Program-made: the position numbers and the translations under genes
Assembly (NCBI GenBank): GCA_905215345.1
Contig: CAJMPR010000009.1
Coordinates: 62,001-126,000 of the forward strand
Reading direction: 5' to 3'
DNA length: 64,000 nt
Source of the DNA: an uncultured bacterium
GTDB lineage: Bacteria; Bacteroidota; Bacteroidia; Bacteroidales; Bacteroidaceae
Shown: piece by piece, positions 8,395 to 17,538 of the stretch
Layout: the number at the start of each line of letters is the position of its first letter
How positions within the stretch are numbered: position 1 is the stretch's first letter
The notes under the pieces: generated by a model
The model's input: the letters and a program-made list of their open reading frames with translations, nothing else
The model's database searches: none
What the model was told of the DNA's origin: nothing

Positions 8395-8910
8395 TTAATT
8401 TGAATATCCTAATTTCGCAAGTATTTCATTGCTGATGTCAATACTTGGAGAAGCGAAAATAATGCTTGATGCAGAGGCACGGTCTACCACTACAGCATAT
8501 CCCTTTTGAGTCGCAATCTCTTTGACTGCTTCATATATTTCATCTTGGATAGGTTGCATCAGTGACTCGCGCTTTTTAAATAATTCACCTTCGGGACCGA
8601 AGTATTTACGACGCAATTCGGCTGCAGACTTTTCTTTGGCTACAATTTCTTCTTCTTTCTTTGTCTTTTGTGCCTCTGAAAGAGTCTTGGTTGCCGACTG
8701 ATAGTTATCGAACAACGTTTTAGCTTCCTGACTTAACTTCTCTACTTCATTTTGCCATTGTTTGGAAGCCTCATTTAATTCATTATTTGCACTTTGGTAG
8801 GCGGGGATATTCTTTAAGATATATTCCGTATCAATCAAAGCGAACTTTTGTGCACTGGCTGTCATACCTACGGCAAACAGCAGAAACATGATTAATAAAC
8901 TCTTTCTCAT
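8395..8910 (-). CDS. OmpH/Skp family periplasmic chaperone (first copy)
   Basis: 171 residues with a signal peptide (MRKSLLIMFLLFAVGMTASAQ). The body starts KFALIDTEYILKNIPAYQSAN, then a long coiled-coil arm (about 45-125, including AQKTKKEEEIVAKEKSA), and ends with IIFASPSIDISNEILAKLGY. It starts 24 bp after the bamA stop and should be co-transcribed with it. The pair of divergent paralogues next to bamA is common in Bacteroidetes. Both probably chaperone outer-membrane proteins; whether they differ in clients cannot be told from sequence. Confidence 0.93.
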   Translation of the reverse strand: MRKSLLIMFLLFAVGMTASAQKFALIDTEYILKNIPAYQSANNELNEASKQWQNEVEKLSQEAKTLFDNYQSATKTLSEAQKTKKEEEIVAKEKSAAELRRKYFGPEGELFKKRESLMQPIQDEIYEAVKEIATQKGYAVVVDRASASSIIFASPSIDISNEILAKLGYSN

Positions 8911-8934
8911 AACGTTTGGTTTTAGTTAAACAAA

Positions 8935-11574
8935 TTAGAACTCTTGTCCTAAGATGAAGTGGAACTGGCTGCCACCATACTCACTTCTTCCGAATACTTT
9001 GTCGAAACCGTAAGCCCAGTCAATACCCATCATACCGATCATCGGGAGGAAGATACGGACACCAACGCCGGCAGAACGTTTCAAGTCAAACGGGTTGAAC
9101 TTGTTGACATCGTGCCAAGCGTTACCGGCTTCAACAAAACCTAACGCATAAATACTGGTACTTGTTTCCAGCATCAGCGGATATCTTAATTCCAGACCGA
9201 GACGGGTATATGCGTAACCTTCACTTCCGTATGGGGTTAATGAACTGTTTTCATAACCACGTAAGGCAATACTTTCGGTTGCATAGCTGGAATATCCTGT
9301 CATACCGTCACCACCTACGTCAAAGGTTTCAAACGGAGACTTCTTATACTTATTATAATGTCCCAATAAACCAAATTCTACACGTCCCATTAATACCGGA
9401 GTACGTTTTACCGCTACCGGGTCCATCAACGGAATGTATATTTTGGATTTGAATTTCCACTTGTGGTATTCTATCCATTTGTGCATCTTGTTCATGTCAT
9501 CCTGGTTGCTGGTACTGTATTTGCTATAATCAGTGCCGTCAAACAGAGAGTAAGGCGGAGTAATTTGTGCCGACAGTGAGAACTCGGAACCTTGACGCGG
9601 ATAAATCGGGTTGTCGATAGAACTACGTGACAAAGTCAGGTTTATACTCAGGTTGTTACATTTACCGTTAGTTACAGGGAAATATTGCCAGTCACTTAAG
9701 ATATAACGTTGGTAAGACAACTCTGCCGTGAATTGGAAGTAGTCATCCGGCCATTTCAGACGCTTACCGAACATTACAGCCAATCCCCACATTTGGATAG
9801 ATTTGTCGGGGTCATAATAGTTCTCGTAACTGTTGTAGTTACCGTAGTTGTACATACCATAACCGTACATACCGCTATAATAGCTGTTGTAGTAGTTATT
9901 CATGTACGCTGAGTTATAGTAACGGCTACTAATGTCTGTCTGACGTGAGTAGAAAGCAGATACAGAGAAAGCGTTCGGACGTTTACCGCCAAACCACGGG
10001 TCGTAGAATGAAACACTGTATGATTGGTAGTATTTAGCATTCGTCTGTCCGCTGACTGTCAAAGTCTGTCCGTCACCCTGCGGCAGGATACCGCGATAGT
10101 TTTCACCCGGGTGTAATAAATTGGCAAGGGAGAAGTTGGTGAACTTCAAACTCAGTTTGCCGATAATACCTGTTTGTCCCCAACCGGCAGAGAATTCTAC
10201 TTGGTCATTAGCCTTGGATACGAGGTCATAGCCTATATCTACCGTACCGTCTTCCGGTTTAGGTTGGATATCCGGTTTGATTTGTTCCGGGTCAAAATGT
10301 CCCATCTGCTGAATTTCACGCATGGAACGCATCAGGTCCTCACGGCTGAACAACTGTCCCGGACGTGTACGAAGTTCACGGCGGACAACGTTTTCATACA
10401 AACGGTCATTACCATTGATATTGATCTTATTAATAGTAGCCTGACGACCTTCGTAGATACGCATTTCCAAATCGATAGAGTCACCTACAATGTTAACTTC
10501 TACCGGATCGAGAGAGTAAAACAGATAACCGTTGTTATAGTAAAGGTTACCGATTGCGTCTTCATCTGAGGTAGTTCGTTCTTCCAATAACTTCTGATTG
10601 TAAACGTCTCCCTTCTTCATGCGCAACAAGAAGTTCAATTGCTCGGAAGGATACAATGTATTACCTACCCAAGTAACGTTACGGAGGTAATATTTCTGCC
10701 CTTCTTCAACCTTAAGGAAGATATCTACCGTACGGTCATCATAGGGCTTAATGCTGTCTTCAATAATTATAGCGTCACGATACCCCAGCTCATTATACTT
10801 ATCTATAATATGTTGCTTGTCGGCTTCATAGTTTTCTTCAACGAACTTCTTAGTGCGGAACAGGTTAAGTAACTTGCCCTTCTCATTCGTCTTTTTCATT
10901 ACTCGTTTCAGCTTTTTCGTACTGATAGCTTCATTGCCTACGATAGTAATATGATGTACTTTTACTTTTTCCTTTTTATCTATATTAATGTCTACCAATA
11001 CCTGGTTGGCATTATTCGGATCATCTTTCTGAGTAATGATAACATCTGCATTCTTAAAACCTTTATCATCAAAATATCGTTTGATTAAGGTCTTGGCACG
11101 GTCTATTAAGTTAGGAGTGACCTGATTGCCTTTTATTAAGCCTACTCTGGCTTCCAAATCTTCCCGTTCAGACTTCTTCACACCGTGATAACGGATATCG
11201 GATACACGGGGACGCATTGTCAGGTGGATTGTTAACCATATCTGGTCTCCTTCAATTTTATCTGCTGTGATTTGTACATCGGAGAACAAACCATGACGCC
11301 AATATCGCTTGCAAGCTTGTGTAATCTCGTCGCCTGGAACAGAAATAGTTTGTCCTTTGGACAAACCTGATAGCCCGATAATTACATAATCTTCATAATT
11401 CTTGGCTCCTTCCACCTTTATATCTGCTATTTCATACTTTTTAGGCGTTCCCGAATAAAGGATAACCGGTTTTTCGGCTTCATCGGTATTGCTTGTGTCC
11501 TGTGCCATGCTGGGCAATGCACAGCTGAAAAGGCATATAAACGTTACGAGTATGGAGAAAATACGATAGTGCAT
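8935..11574 (-). CDS. bamA: Outer-membrane protein assembly factor BamA
   Basis: 879 residues, longer than the E. coli protein, as usual in Bacteroidetes. A signal peptide (ends ALPSMAQ) is followed by several POTRA domains (about 45-440; e.g. YEIADIKVEGAKNYEDYVI, VHHITIVGNEAIS, INKININGNDRLYE) and a C-terminal 16-strand beta-barrel with an aromatic last strand ending GGSQFHFILGQEF. BamA folds beta-barrel proteins into the outer membrane. A Tyr/Asn/Gly-rich stretch in the barrel (around nt 9810-9920) is probably an extracellular loop. It sits 29 bp after uppS and 24 bp before the first skp gene: a lipid-carrier and envelope-assembly operon. Confidence 0.97.
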   Translation of the reverse strand: MHYRIFSILVTFICLFSCALPSMAQDTSNTDEAEKPVILYSGTPKKYEIADIKVEGAKNYEDYVIIGLSGLSKGQTISVPGDEITQACKRYWRHGLFSDVQITADKIEGDQIWLTIHLTMRPRVSDIRYHGVKKSEREDLEARVGLIKGNQVTPNLIDRAKTLIKRYFDDKGFKNADVIITQKDDPNNANQVLVDINIDKKEKVKVHHITIVGNEAISTKKLKRVMKKTNEKGKLLNLFRTKKFVEENYEADKQHIIDKYNELGYRDAIIIEDSIKPYDDRTVDIFLKVEEGQKYYLRNVTWVGNTLYPSEQLNFLLRMKKGDVYNQKLLEERTTSDEDAIGNLYYNNGYLFYSLDPVEVNIVGDSIDLEMRIYEGRQATINKININGNDRLYENVVRRELRTRPGQLFSREDLMRSMREIQQMGHFDPEQIKPDIQPKPEDGTVDIGYDLVSKANDQVEFSAGWGQTGIIGKLSLKFTNFSLANLLHPGENYRGILPQGDGQTLTVSGQTNAKYYQSYSVSFYDPWFGGKRPNAFSVSAFYSRQTDISSRYYNSAYMNNYYNSYYSGMYGYGMYNYGNYNSYENYYDPDKSIQMWGLAVMFGKRLKWPDDYFQFTAELSYQRYILSDWQYFPVTNGKCNNLSINLTLSRSSIDNPIYPRQGSEFSLSAQITPPYSLFDGTDYSKYSTSNQDDMNKMHKWIEYHKWKFKSKIYIPLMDPVAVKRTPVLMGRVEFGLLGHYNKYKKSPFETFDVGGDGMTGYSSYATESIALRGYENSSLTPYGSEGYAYTRLGLELRYPLMLETSTSIYALGFVEAGNAWHDVNKFNPFDLKRSAGVGVRIFLPMIGMMGIDWAYGFDKVFGRSEYGGSQFHFILGQEF

Positions 11575-11603
11575 TTATGTTTATGATTAAATATGTTTAG
11601 AAT

Positions 11604-12338
11604 TCAACTGATTTGTTCACTGGTTTTGCCGAATCTGCGTTCACGTTTCTGATAATCGCAAATGGCTTTATGGAGCTCTTCTTCACGAAAGTCCGGCCAA
11701 TAGGTTTCACAGAAGTAAAGTTCCGAATAGGCACATTGCCAAAGTAGGTAATTGCTCATACGTATTTCACCACCGGTACGTATCAACAAGTCCGGGTCGG
11801 GCATAAAGTTCGTTGTAAGGTGCTGTGAAATCAAATCGCAATTGATATCTTCTGGCTTTAACTCTCCGCTCTGTATCAAAGTAGAGATTTGACGGGTAGC
11901 CTCGGTTATCTCCCAACGTGAAGAGTAACTCAAAGCTAAAACCAGGCACATTCCGGTATTTCGTGAAGTATGCTCTACACAAGCTTCAAGTCGCTTCTGT
12001 ACATTGGCTGGTAATTTATCTATATCTCCGATAATTCGGAAACTGATATTATTTTTCATAAACGTTTCTTCTTCGATGGAATCAAAAAGAAGCGCCATTA
12101 ATGCAGCAACTTCGTTTGAAGGACGATTCCAGTTCTCAGTGGAGAACGTATATAAAGTCAGGTATTTGATGCCCAGTTTTGCAGCCTCTTCTGCAATGAC
12201 ATGTACAGTCTCGGCACCGACCTGATGTCCATAGCTTCGCTCATGTCCGCGTTGTTTGGCCCATCGTCCGTTACCATCCATGATGATTGCCACATGTCGT
12301 GGAATCCGGTCTAAATCGATTTGTTCCGTATTTAGCAT
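11604..12338 (-). CDS. uppS: Isoprenyl transferase (undecaprenyl diphosphate synthase)
   Basis: 244 residues. It condenses isopentenyl diphosphate onto farnesyl diphosphate to form the C55 lipid carrier for cell-wall and surface-glycan synthesis. The signature HVAIIMDGNGRWAKQRG is near the N-terminus with the catalytic Asp, followed by GAETVHVIAEEAAKLGIKYLTLYTFSTENW, and the C-terminal RTGGEIRMSNYLLWQCAYSE and YWPDF motifs are present. All family motifs are intact. It heads the uppS-bamA-skp cluster on the minus strand. Confidence 0.97.
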   Translation of the reverse strand: MLNTEQIDLDRIPRHVAIIMDGNGRWAKQRGHERSYGHQVGAETVHVIAEEAAKLGIKYLTLYTFSTENWNRPSNEVAALMALLFDSIEEETFMKNNISFRIIGDIDKLPANVQKRLEACVEHTSRNTGMCLVLALSYSSRWEITEATRQISTLIQSGELKPEDINCDLISQHLTTNFMPDPDLLIRTGGEIRMSNYLLWQCAYSELYFCETYWPDFREEELHKAICDYQKRERRFGKTSEQIS

Positions 12339-12403
12339 CTTTTTATACTTACTCTCTTAGTTGCTGTCTCTTTTGATTATTATAAAATTGCTACCGGGGT
12401 GCT

Positions 12404-13735
12404 TTATTGTATTATAAAACCTAATCTGTTGAGACGTCCATGCCATACTGCATTCTTCGTATTGTCACCACCGAATATCACCCATATATAATTCTGGTTA
12501 TCGATAGCTATGGAGTATGGAGATGTAATATCATTGAACTCTTTGGGTAATAAGAATTTCTTTTCTGTCTTATACCAGGCTATACCAGCCACAGAAGAAT
12601 AGATGGCATCAAGTTTGTTTGTTTCTTTACTGCCGAAAATATAGAATGTATCGCCATAATACATACATACAGGGGCGTTCAGCACTGGACAGAAAGCATC
12701 GTATGAGGTTGTGGATAAGTCTACCCAGTCGCTGCCGTTCATGGAGAACCAGGGGAAGGTTTGCGACTTAGTCTTAGGCATACCTACTGCCATGGCTTGA
12801 TTGATGTTATTTGTATTGGCAAAGTTGGTGGAGTATATATGTTCCTTCGGGAAGTTTTCGGGAAGTTTGGTTTTACTGGTTAAGTCCCATTCTATACCAT
12901 CCTTGCTAATCTGAGAATGCCCATCAATGGTAATACCTGTAAGTGTACCCGGGAAGCTGGCTATTAATGATTGAATGTCGCTACCCAAAGTTATTACTTT
13001 TTCCCAAGACTTGCCATCAGTTGAACGATATACTTCGTTGTTTGCTACAACATATAAATGATCCTTGTTGTCAGTCGTTTGAGTGATATTAGCCGTCTTG
13101 ACATTAACTACAGTCTCCGGTTCTGCACCTGACGGAAAATTTGTAGAAACAACAGCCCAACCAAATTTTCCCGCTTTTGTGGAAGTCATATAAGCATCTG
13201 TTGAATTTGTGTAAATCCATAATTCGTCATTCAATATAACTGCTTTTTGTATTGTGCCCGCAGCTAAGTTTGCTGAAGAGAACGTTTCCATCTCTTTCCA
13301 AACCAGTGAATCCGGATCTAATTTATGTCTGTTGATTTTTAGGGTATATTCACGATAAGTGCTGCCATCCGGGGCATGTACTTTAAACTTCATACCTTCA
13401 TTGTTGACGGCACTTGTGAGGTCAACAGAATCCGCTTTATTAAATAAGGTGTCGTTAATGCCAGCTGTAATCCAGCCGCTAACAGTGAAAGTGTCAATTA
13501 GAATTCTGTCAATAATCGTATCGGCACCTACCGGTAATGAGTCTTGGTTGTAGATAACTCTGTTAAGTTGGTCAATTGTAAATTGATAATGTTTGCCATA
13601 TATGGTGTCAAGACCAAAAGCATGTACCGTTGCATCGGAGCTTAGTTCTACAGCATCGTCAGAATCAAGGCACGAGCTTATTGCGATTGATACAAAAAGA
13701 AAACTCGCGATTATTACTAAAAACTTTATTCTCAT
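12404..13735 (-). CDS. DUF6242-like lipoprotein
   Basis: 443 residues with a lipoprotein signal (MRIKFLVIIASFLFVSIAISSC, Cys at about 22). An N-terminal part resembles Ig-like/Pro-rich domains of Bacteroidetes lipoproteins (about 30-140). The rest shows short repeated motifs of the type found in beta-propellers: LNDELWIYTNST, HLYVVANNEVYRSTDGKSWEKV, FSMNGSDWVDLS, DTFYIFGSKE, NYIWVIFGGDN. It matches what I recall of DUF6242 proteins, whose function is unknown. The likely place is the periplasm or cell surface. It is 65 bp upstream of uppS on the same strand, and a shared function is not implied. Confidence 0.8.
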   Translation of the reverse strand: MRIKFLVIIASFLFVSIAISSCLDSDDAVELSSDATVHAFGLDTIYGKHYQFTIDQLNRVIYNQDSLPVGADTIIDRILIDTFTVSGWITAGINDTLFNKADSVDLTSAVNNEGMKFKVHAPDGSTYREYTLKINRHKLDPDSLVWKEMETFSSANLAAGTIQKAVILNDELWIYTNSTDAYMTSTKAGKFGWAVVSTNFPSGAEPETVVNVKTANITQTTDNKDHLYVVANNEVYRSTDGKSWEKVITLGSDIQSLIASFPGTLTGITIDGHSQISKDGIEWDLTSKTKLPENFPKEHIYSTNFANTNNINQAMAVGMPKTKSQTFPWFSMNGSDWVDLSTTSYDAFCPVLNAPVCMYYGDTFYIFGSKETNKLDAIYSSVAGIAWYKTEKKFLLPKEFNDITSPYSIAIDNQNYIWVIFGGDNTKNAVWHGRLNRLGFIIQ

Positions 13736-13871
13736 TTGAAAGATAGTGTTTATTTACAAGTTGCAAAAATAGGAACATTTTTTTCTATAAACAGCTTTAT
13801 CGGCAAGTTTTATATAAAATTATAGATAATATGGCTGTTTTTCTCGATTAAAAAGCCCATAAATAAGGCTA

Positions 13872-14915
13872 TTAACTCATTCTGGAAGCTATATAATGTT
13901 GAAAAGTTCTGCCGAAAAAATGTTCTGCGATATAGGAACTTCCGTTATTTATTCCGGGCGCTTTAACACCGGAATATAGGTTTCGGGGAGCCTTTTCTAT
14001 GAATATTTCATCCCACAAATTGGCGTCAATAAACGATTGTAACAAGGTGCTGCCTCCTTCTACCAGCAAAGTTTGCAGGTCTCGTGCATATAGATTTTCC
14101 ATGATTGATGGTAATATGCTCTGTTGATAATCAATCGGAATATATTCCAGATTAAATTGTGGCGAATGTGCTTTTTCTGTAAGAACAAGTGTGGGTATGT
14201 TGCCGTCAAACAAGTGCAATGAATGTGGTAGCACTTGTTTTCTGTCCAGCACAACACGTACGGGAGAAGGACCATACCAATGGCGCACAGTCAAGCTGGG
14301 ATTGTCGAGTCTGGCGGTATTTGTTCCTACCATAATAGCGCTGTTTTCTGCTCTTTTCTTATGTACCAACATGGATGTTAGCGAGTTGGATAATATGACC
14401 GGATTTCCGCTTTCGCGATGGCTGTCGATATATCCGTCTGCCGATTCAGCCCATTTGAGGGTAATATATGGGCGTCGTAAAGTGTGGAATGTGATGAAGC
14501 GACGGATAAGATCTCGACATTCTTTCTCTAATACGCCGACAATGACTTCCCGTCCTGCATCTTGCAACTTTTGGATACCTCGTCCGGCAACTTTTCCAAA
14601 TGGGTCCTGGCATCCGATAACGATACGGGGAATTTGCTTTTCGATGATGAGGTCTGCGCAGGGAGGAGTTTTTCCGTAGTGAGAACATGGCTCCAGACTG
14701 ACATAAATAGTGGAACGATGAAGCAAAGACTGGTCTTTAACAGAACGAATCGCGTTAACCTCGGCATGCGCTTCACCACATCGGATATGATATCCTTCAC
14801 CGATTATCTTTCCGTCACATACGATTACTGCTCCCACCATTGGATTGGGGGCTGCATTACATAAAGCGTTTTGCGCTAACTGGATACAGCGGCGCATGTA
14901 TTTTTCCTCTTCCAT
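13872..14915 (-). CDS. ribD: Bifunctional riboflavin biosynthesis protein (deaminase/reductase)
   Basis: About 347 residues from ATG at 14915; an in-frame TTG six codons upstream is unlikely. It catalyses two steps of riboflavin synthesis. The deaminase domain (1-145) has PNPMVGAVIV, the zinc motif GEAHAEVNAI and PCSHYGKTPPCADLII. The reductase domain (about 147-347) has ITLKWAESADGYID, MVGTNTARLDNPSLTVR and LLVEGGSTLLQSFI. Both halves look complete. It is divergent from prmC, and the prmC promoter begins 3 bp from this start codon. I saw no FMN riboswitch upstream. Confidence 0.95.
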   Translation of the reverse strand: MEEEKYMRRCIQLAQNALCNAAPNPMVGAVIVCDGKIIGEGYHIRCGEAHAEVNAIRSVKDQSLLHRSTIYVSLEPCSHYGKTPPCADLIIEKQIPRIVIGCQDPFGKVAGRGIQKLQDAGREVIVGVLEKECRDLIRRFITFHTLRRPYITLKWAESADGYIDSHRESGNPVILSNSLTSMLVHKKRAENSAIMVGTNTARLDNPSLTVRHWYGPSPVRVVLDRKQVLPHSLHLFDGNIPTLVLTEKAHSPQFNLEYIPIDYQQSILPSIMENLYARDLQTLLVEGGSTLLQSFIDANLWDEIFIEKAPRNLYSGVKAPGINNGSSYIAEHFFGRTFQHYIASRMS

Positions 14916-14917
14916 AC

Positions 14918-14948
14918 TTTGTTTTACAGTCAACTTGCATTATTTTTG
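14918..14948 (+). promoter_or_regulatory. Bacteroides-type promoter for prmC-recX
   Basis: TTTG (14918-14921) and TATTTTTG (14941-14948) with a 19-bp spacer, an exact consensus match, 22 bp before the prmC ATG. It lies only 3 bp from the ribD start codon, so the two divergent control regions overlap. Confidence 0.75.
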
Positions 14949-14970
14949 CAGCCTGAAAAGTCCGAATATT

Positions 14971-15807
14971 ATGAATATTTCCATCTCTTACATTCGTGGT
15001 GCTTTGCAGGAATGTTATTCCATGCGAGAGGCTGCCAATTTATCCCGCATTATCTGTTGTGAGATGCTGGGGCAGAGCACGATTGACTATTATTTGGGCA
15101 AAGATATAATTTTATCCTCAAAAGAAGCGCAGGAATTAGATAGCATTCTTGTTCGTTTGTGCAATTTTGAGCCGATACAGTATATACAAGGGCTTGCCCG
15201 CTTCATGGGACATTCTTTTCACGTCGCTTCCGGTTTGTTGATTCCCCGACCGGAAACGGAGGAACTGGTGGATATGATTTTGAAGGAAGTATCTTCTGGT
15301 TCTCGTATCCTTGATATAGGGACGGGGAGTGGATGTATTGCTGTCTCTCTCTCAATGGCGCTGCCGGATTCGGAAATTACAGCATGGGATATCTCAGAAA
15401 AAGCGCTTGATATCGCTCGACGTAATAATGAAACTCTACATGCTTCAGTTCATTTTTTACAGCGGGATGTACTGACATATTTGCCGGATGAAAAAGAATA
15501 TTATGATGTTATAGTAAGTAATCCGCCATATGTTACTGAGTCGGAGAAACAGTTAATGGAACCTAATGTTTTGGACTGGGAACCTTTTTCGGCATTGTTT
15601 GTTCCGGATAATGACCCCCTTGTCTTTTATAGGCGTATTGCAGAGTTAGGAAAGAAAATGCTCATTGCCGGTGGCAAGCTTTATTTTGAAATTAATAGGT
15701 CTTTTGGAGAAGCTACTGCCGCGATGCTTAGTGAACAGGGGTATGCCAATCTTCGGGTTTTAAAAGATATATCAGGAAATGATCGAATTGTAATTGCAGA
15801 ACGATGA
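14971..15807 (+). CDS. prmC: Peptide chain release factor N5-glutamine methyltransferase
   Basis: 278 residues from ATG 14971; the longer open frame from 14845 runs back through the divergent ribD start and is rejected because the promoter lies between. It methylates the Gln of the GGQ motif in release factors. The N-terminal helical domain is followed by a Rossmann methyltransferase domain: ILDIGTGSGCIAVSLS (SAM binding) and VIVSNPPYVTESE (NPPY near residue 183, which binds the glutamine). The ORF overlaps recX by 4 bp (ATGA), implying translational coupling. Confidence 0.95.
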   Translation: MNISISYIRGALQECYSMREAANLSRIICCEMLGQSTIDYYLGKDIILSSKEAQELDSILVRLCNFEPIQYIQGLARFMGHSFHVASGLLIPRPETEELVDMILKEVSSGSRILDIGTGSGCIAVSLSMALPDSEITAWDISEKALDIARRNNETLHASVHFLQRDVLTYLPDEKEYYDVIVSNPPYVTESEKQLMEPNVLDWEPFSALFVPDNDPLVFYRRIAELGKKMLIAGGKLYFEINRSFGEATAAMLSEQGYANLRVLKDISGNDRIVIAER

Positions 15808-16283
15808 CAGAAATTACGGAAACAGAGGCCTTAAGCCGTATGGCGGCTTATTGCTCCACAGCGGAGCATTGTCGGGCGGAAATAATGGAAAAAATGCAAC
15901 GTTGGGGCATTTCTTACGATGCGATAGAACGCATACTTAATCGTTTGGAACAAGAAAAGTTTATTGATGAAGAACGCTTTTGCCGTGCGTTTATCCATGA
16001 TAAGTATCGTTTTGCCAAATGGGGGAAAGCTAAAATAGCGCAGGCACTTCAATTAAAGAAGATTTCCCGGATGACTTTCTCCTCATTTTTGAATGAGATT
16101 GATCAGGAAGAATATCTCTCTATTTTGAGTGATTTGTTGGCCGCAAAAAGAAAAAGTGTCCGTGCGGAAAATGAATTTGAGTTGAATAATAAATTGATAC
16201 GTTTTGCCCTCAGTAGAGGTTTCGAAATGGAAGATATTCGTCATTGTATTGCGTTTTCTGATGAAAATGCTTATTTGGAGTAA
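15804..16283 (+). CDS. recX: Regulatory protein RecX
   Basis: 159 residues, normal for RecX, a set of three-helix repeats that modulates RecA filaments. The pattern ALSRMAAYCSTAEHCRAEIMEKMQRWGI, then EQEKFIDEERFCRAFIHDKYRFAKWGKAKIAQAL, is typical: the KFIDDxRFA-type motif and the K-W-G turn are present. It overlaps prmC by 4 bp. The C-terminal third is less conserved. Confidence 0.9.
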   Translation: MTEITETEALSRMAAYCSTAEHCRAEIMEKMQRWGISYDAIERILNRLEQEKFIDEERFCRAFIHDKYRFAKWGKAKIAQALQLKKISRMTFSSFLNEIDQEEYLSILSDLLAAKRKSVRAENEFELNNKLIRFALSRGFEMEDIRHCIAFSDENAYLE

Positions 16284-16363
16284 AAAATATCCGTATTCTT
16301 TTTTTTATTCTCGTTAGCTTTCTGTATTTTTGTGCCATATTTATCATAATAGTAAGTTTGGCT

Positions 16364-17002
16364 ATGAAAACTTTAGAAAGATTGTTTGCAGAGAAGTTGC
16401 TGAAGATAAAAGCGATTAAACTACAACCCGCTAACCCTTTTACTTGGGCGTCAGGTTGGAAATCCCCATTTTATTGTGATAACCGTAAGACCCTATCATA
16501 TCCTTCTCTTCGTAATTTCGTAAAACTGGAAATTGCACGCTTGGTTTTGGAACGTTTCGGTCAGGTAGATGCTATTGCCGGTGTTGCAACAGGGGCTATT
16601 CCTCAAGGAGCATTGGTGGCCGATGCATTGAATCTGCCATTTGTATATGTACGCTCTACTCCCAAAGATCATGGCTTGGAAAATCTGATTGAAGGTGAAC
16701 TTCGTCCAGGCATGAAAGTTGTAGTAGTGGAAGATTTGATTTCTACGGGTGGAAGTAGCCTGAAAGCAGTAGAAGCTATTCGCCGTGACGGTTGTGAAGT
16801 AATTGGTATGGTTGCGGCCTATACTTATGGTTTCCCGGTTGCCGAGAAAGCATTTAAAGACGCAAAAGTGCCTTTGGTCACATTGACTAACTACGAGGCT
16901 GTAATGGAAGTTGCGCTTCGTACGGGTTACATTGAAGAAGATGATGTGGCTACGTTGAACGAATGGCGTAGAGATCCTGCTCATTGGGATGCCGGAAAAT
17001 AA
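16364..17002 (+). CDS. pyrE: Orotate phosphoribosyltransferase
   Basis: 212 residues from the ATG at 16364 (the TTG two codons earlier is unlikely). It converts orotate and PRPP to OMP in pyrimidine synthesis. Visible: the N-terminal LEKLLKIKAIKL-like helix, PFTWASGWKSPFYCDNRKTLSYP, and the PRPP motif VVVVEDLISTGGSSLKAVEA near residue 120. A TATTTTTG -7-like box lies at 16325-16332. It is 80 bp after recX and 93 bp before the SRPBCC gene. Confidence 0.96.
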   Translation: MKTLERLFAEKLLKIKAIKLQPANPFTWASGWKSPFYCDNRKTLSYPSLRNFVKLEIARLVLERFGQVDAIAGVATGAIPQGALVADALNLPFVYVRSTPKDHGLENLIEGELRPGMKVVVVEDLISTGGSSLKAVEAIRRDGCEVIGMVAAYTYGFPVAEKAFKDAKVPLVTLTNYEAVMEVALRTGYIEEDDVATLNEWRRDPAHWDAGK

Positions 17003-17095
17003 GATATATTTGTAAATTAATATAATATGACGAAAGGGCCATTCGGATAGATTCTGTCCGGATAGTTCTTTTTGTCTTTTAAAGACCATTGAACT

Positions 17096-17506
17096 ATGAC
17101 AAATTTTGAAAGTGCGGTGAAGGTAATACCAGCTTCACAAACAGCCGTTTATGAGAAACTTTCTGATCTTAATAATTTAGAGAAAGTGAAGGACCGCTTG
17201 CCGCAGGATAAGATAAAGAACTTGAGCTTTGATGCTGAAAGTTTGTCGATCGAAGTACCACCGGTAGGGAAGATTGTTTTGCAGATTGTAGAAAAAGAAC
17301 CCTGTAAATGTATTAAGTTTGCAACAACTACTTCGCCTCTGCCGTTTAATCTGTGGATACAGATAGTACCTGTTACAGAAACCGAATGTAAAATGAAACT
17401 TACCATCGGTATGGAGTTGAATCCATTTATGAAAACCATGGTACAGAAGCCTTTACAGGAAGGGTTGGAGAAGATGGCAGATACCTTGGCTATGATTAAC
17501 TATTAA
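17096..17506 (+). CDS. SRPBCC-family protein
   Basis: 136 residues with a START/Bet v1-like pattern: an N-terminal strand and helix (ESAVKVIPASQTAVYEKLSDLNNL), alternating strands (LSIEVPPVGKIVLQIVEKEPCKCIKF) and a long C-terminal helix ending EKMADTLAMINY. No signal peptide. Such proteins bind hydrophobic ligands, but the ligand is unknown. A TATATTTG box lies at 17005-17012 just after pyrE. It is followed after 32 bp by argH, possibly in the same transcript. Confidence 0.82.
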   Translation: MTNFESAVKVIPASQTAVYEKLSDLNNLEKVKDRLPQDKIKNLSFDAESLSIEVPPVGKIVLQIVEKEPCKCIKFATTTSPLPFNLWIQIVPVTETECKMKLTIGMELNPFMKTMVQKPLQEGLEKMADTLAMINY

Positions 17507-17538
17507 ATATGAATCGCTAATTTAATATTTACTTACTT

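Noticed and set aside
14845..14970. Extended N-terminus for PrmC
   Set aside because: It would be antisense to the ribD start and upstream of a perfect promoter; the family N-terminus fits ATG 14971.
14916..15000. FMN riboswitch upstream of ribD
   Set aside because: The upstream region is short and filled by the prmC promoter and start; no conserved RFN-type pattern is visible.
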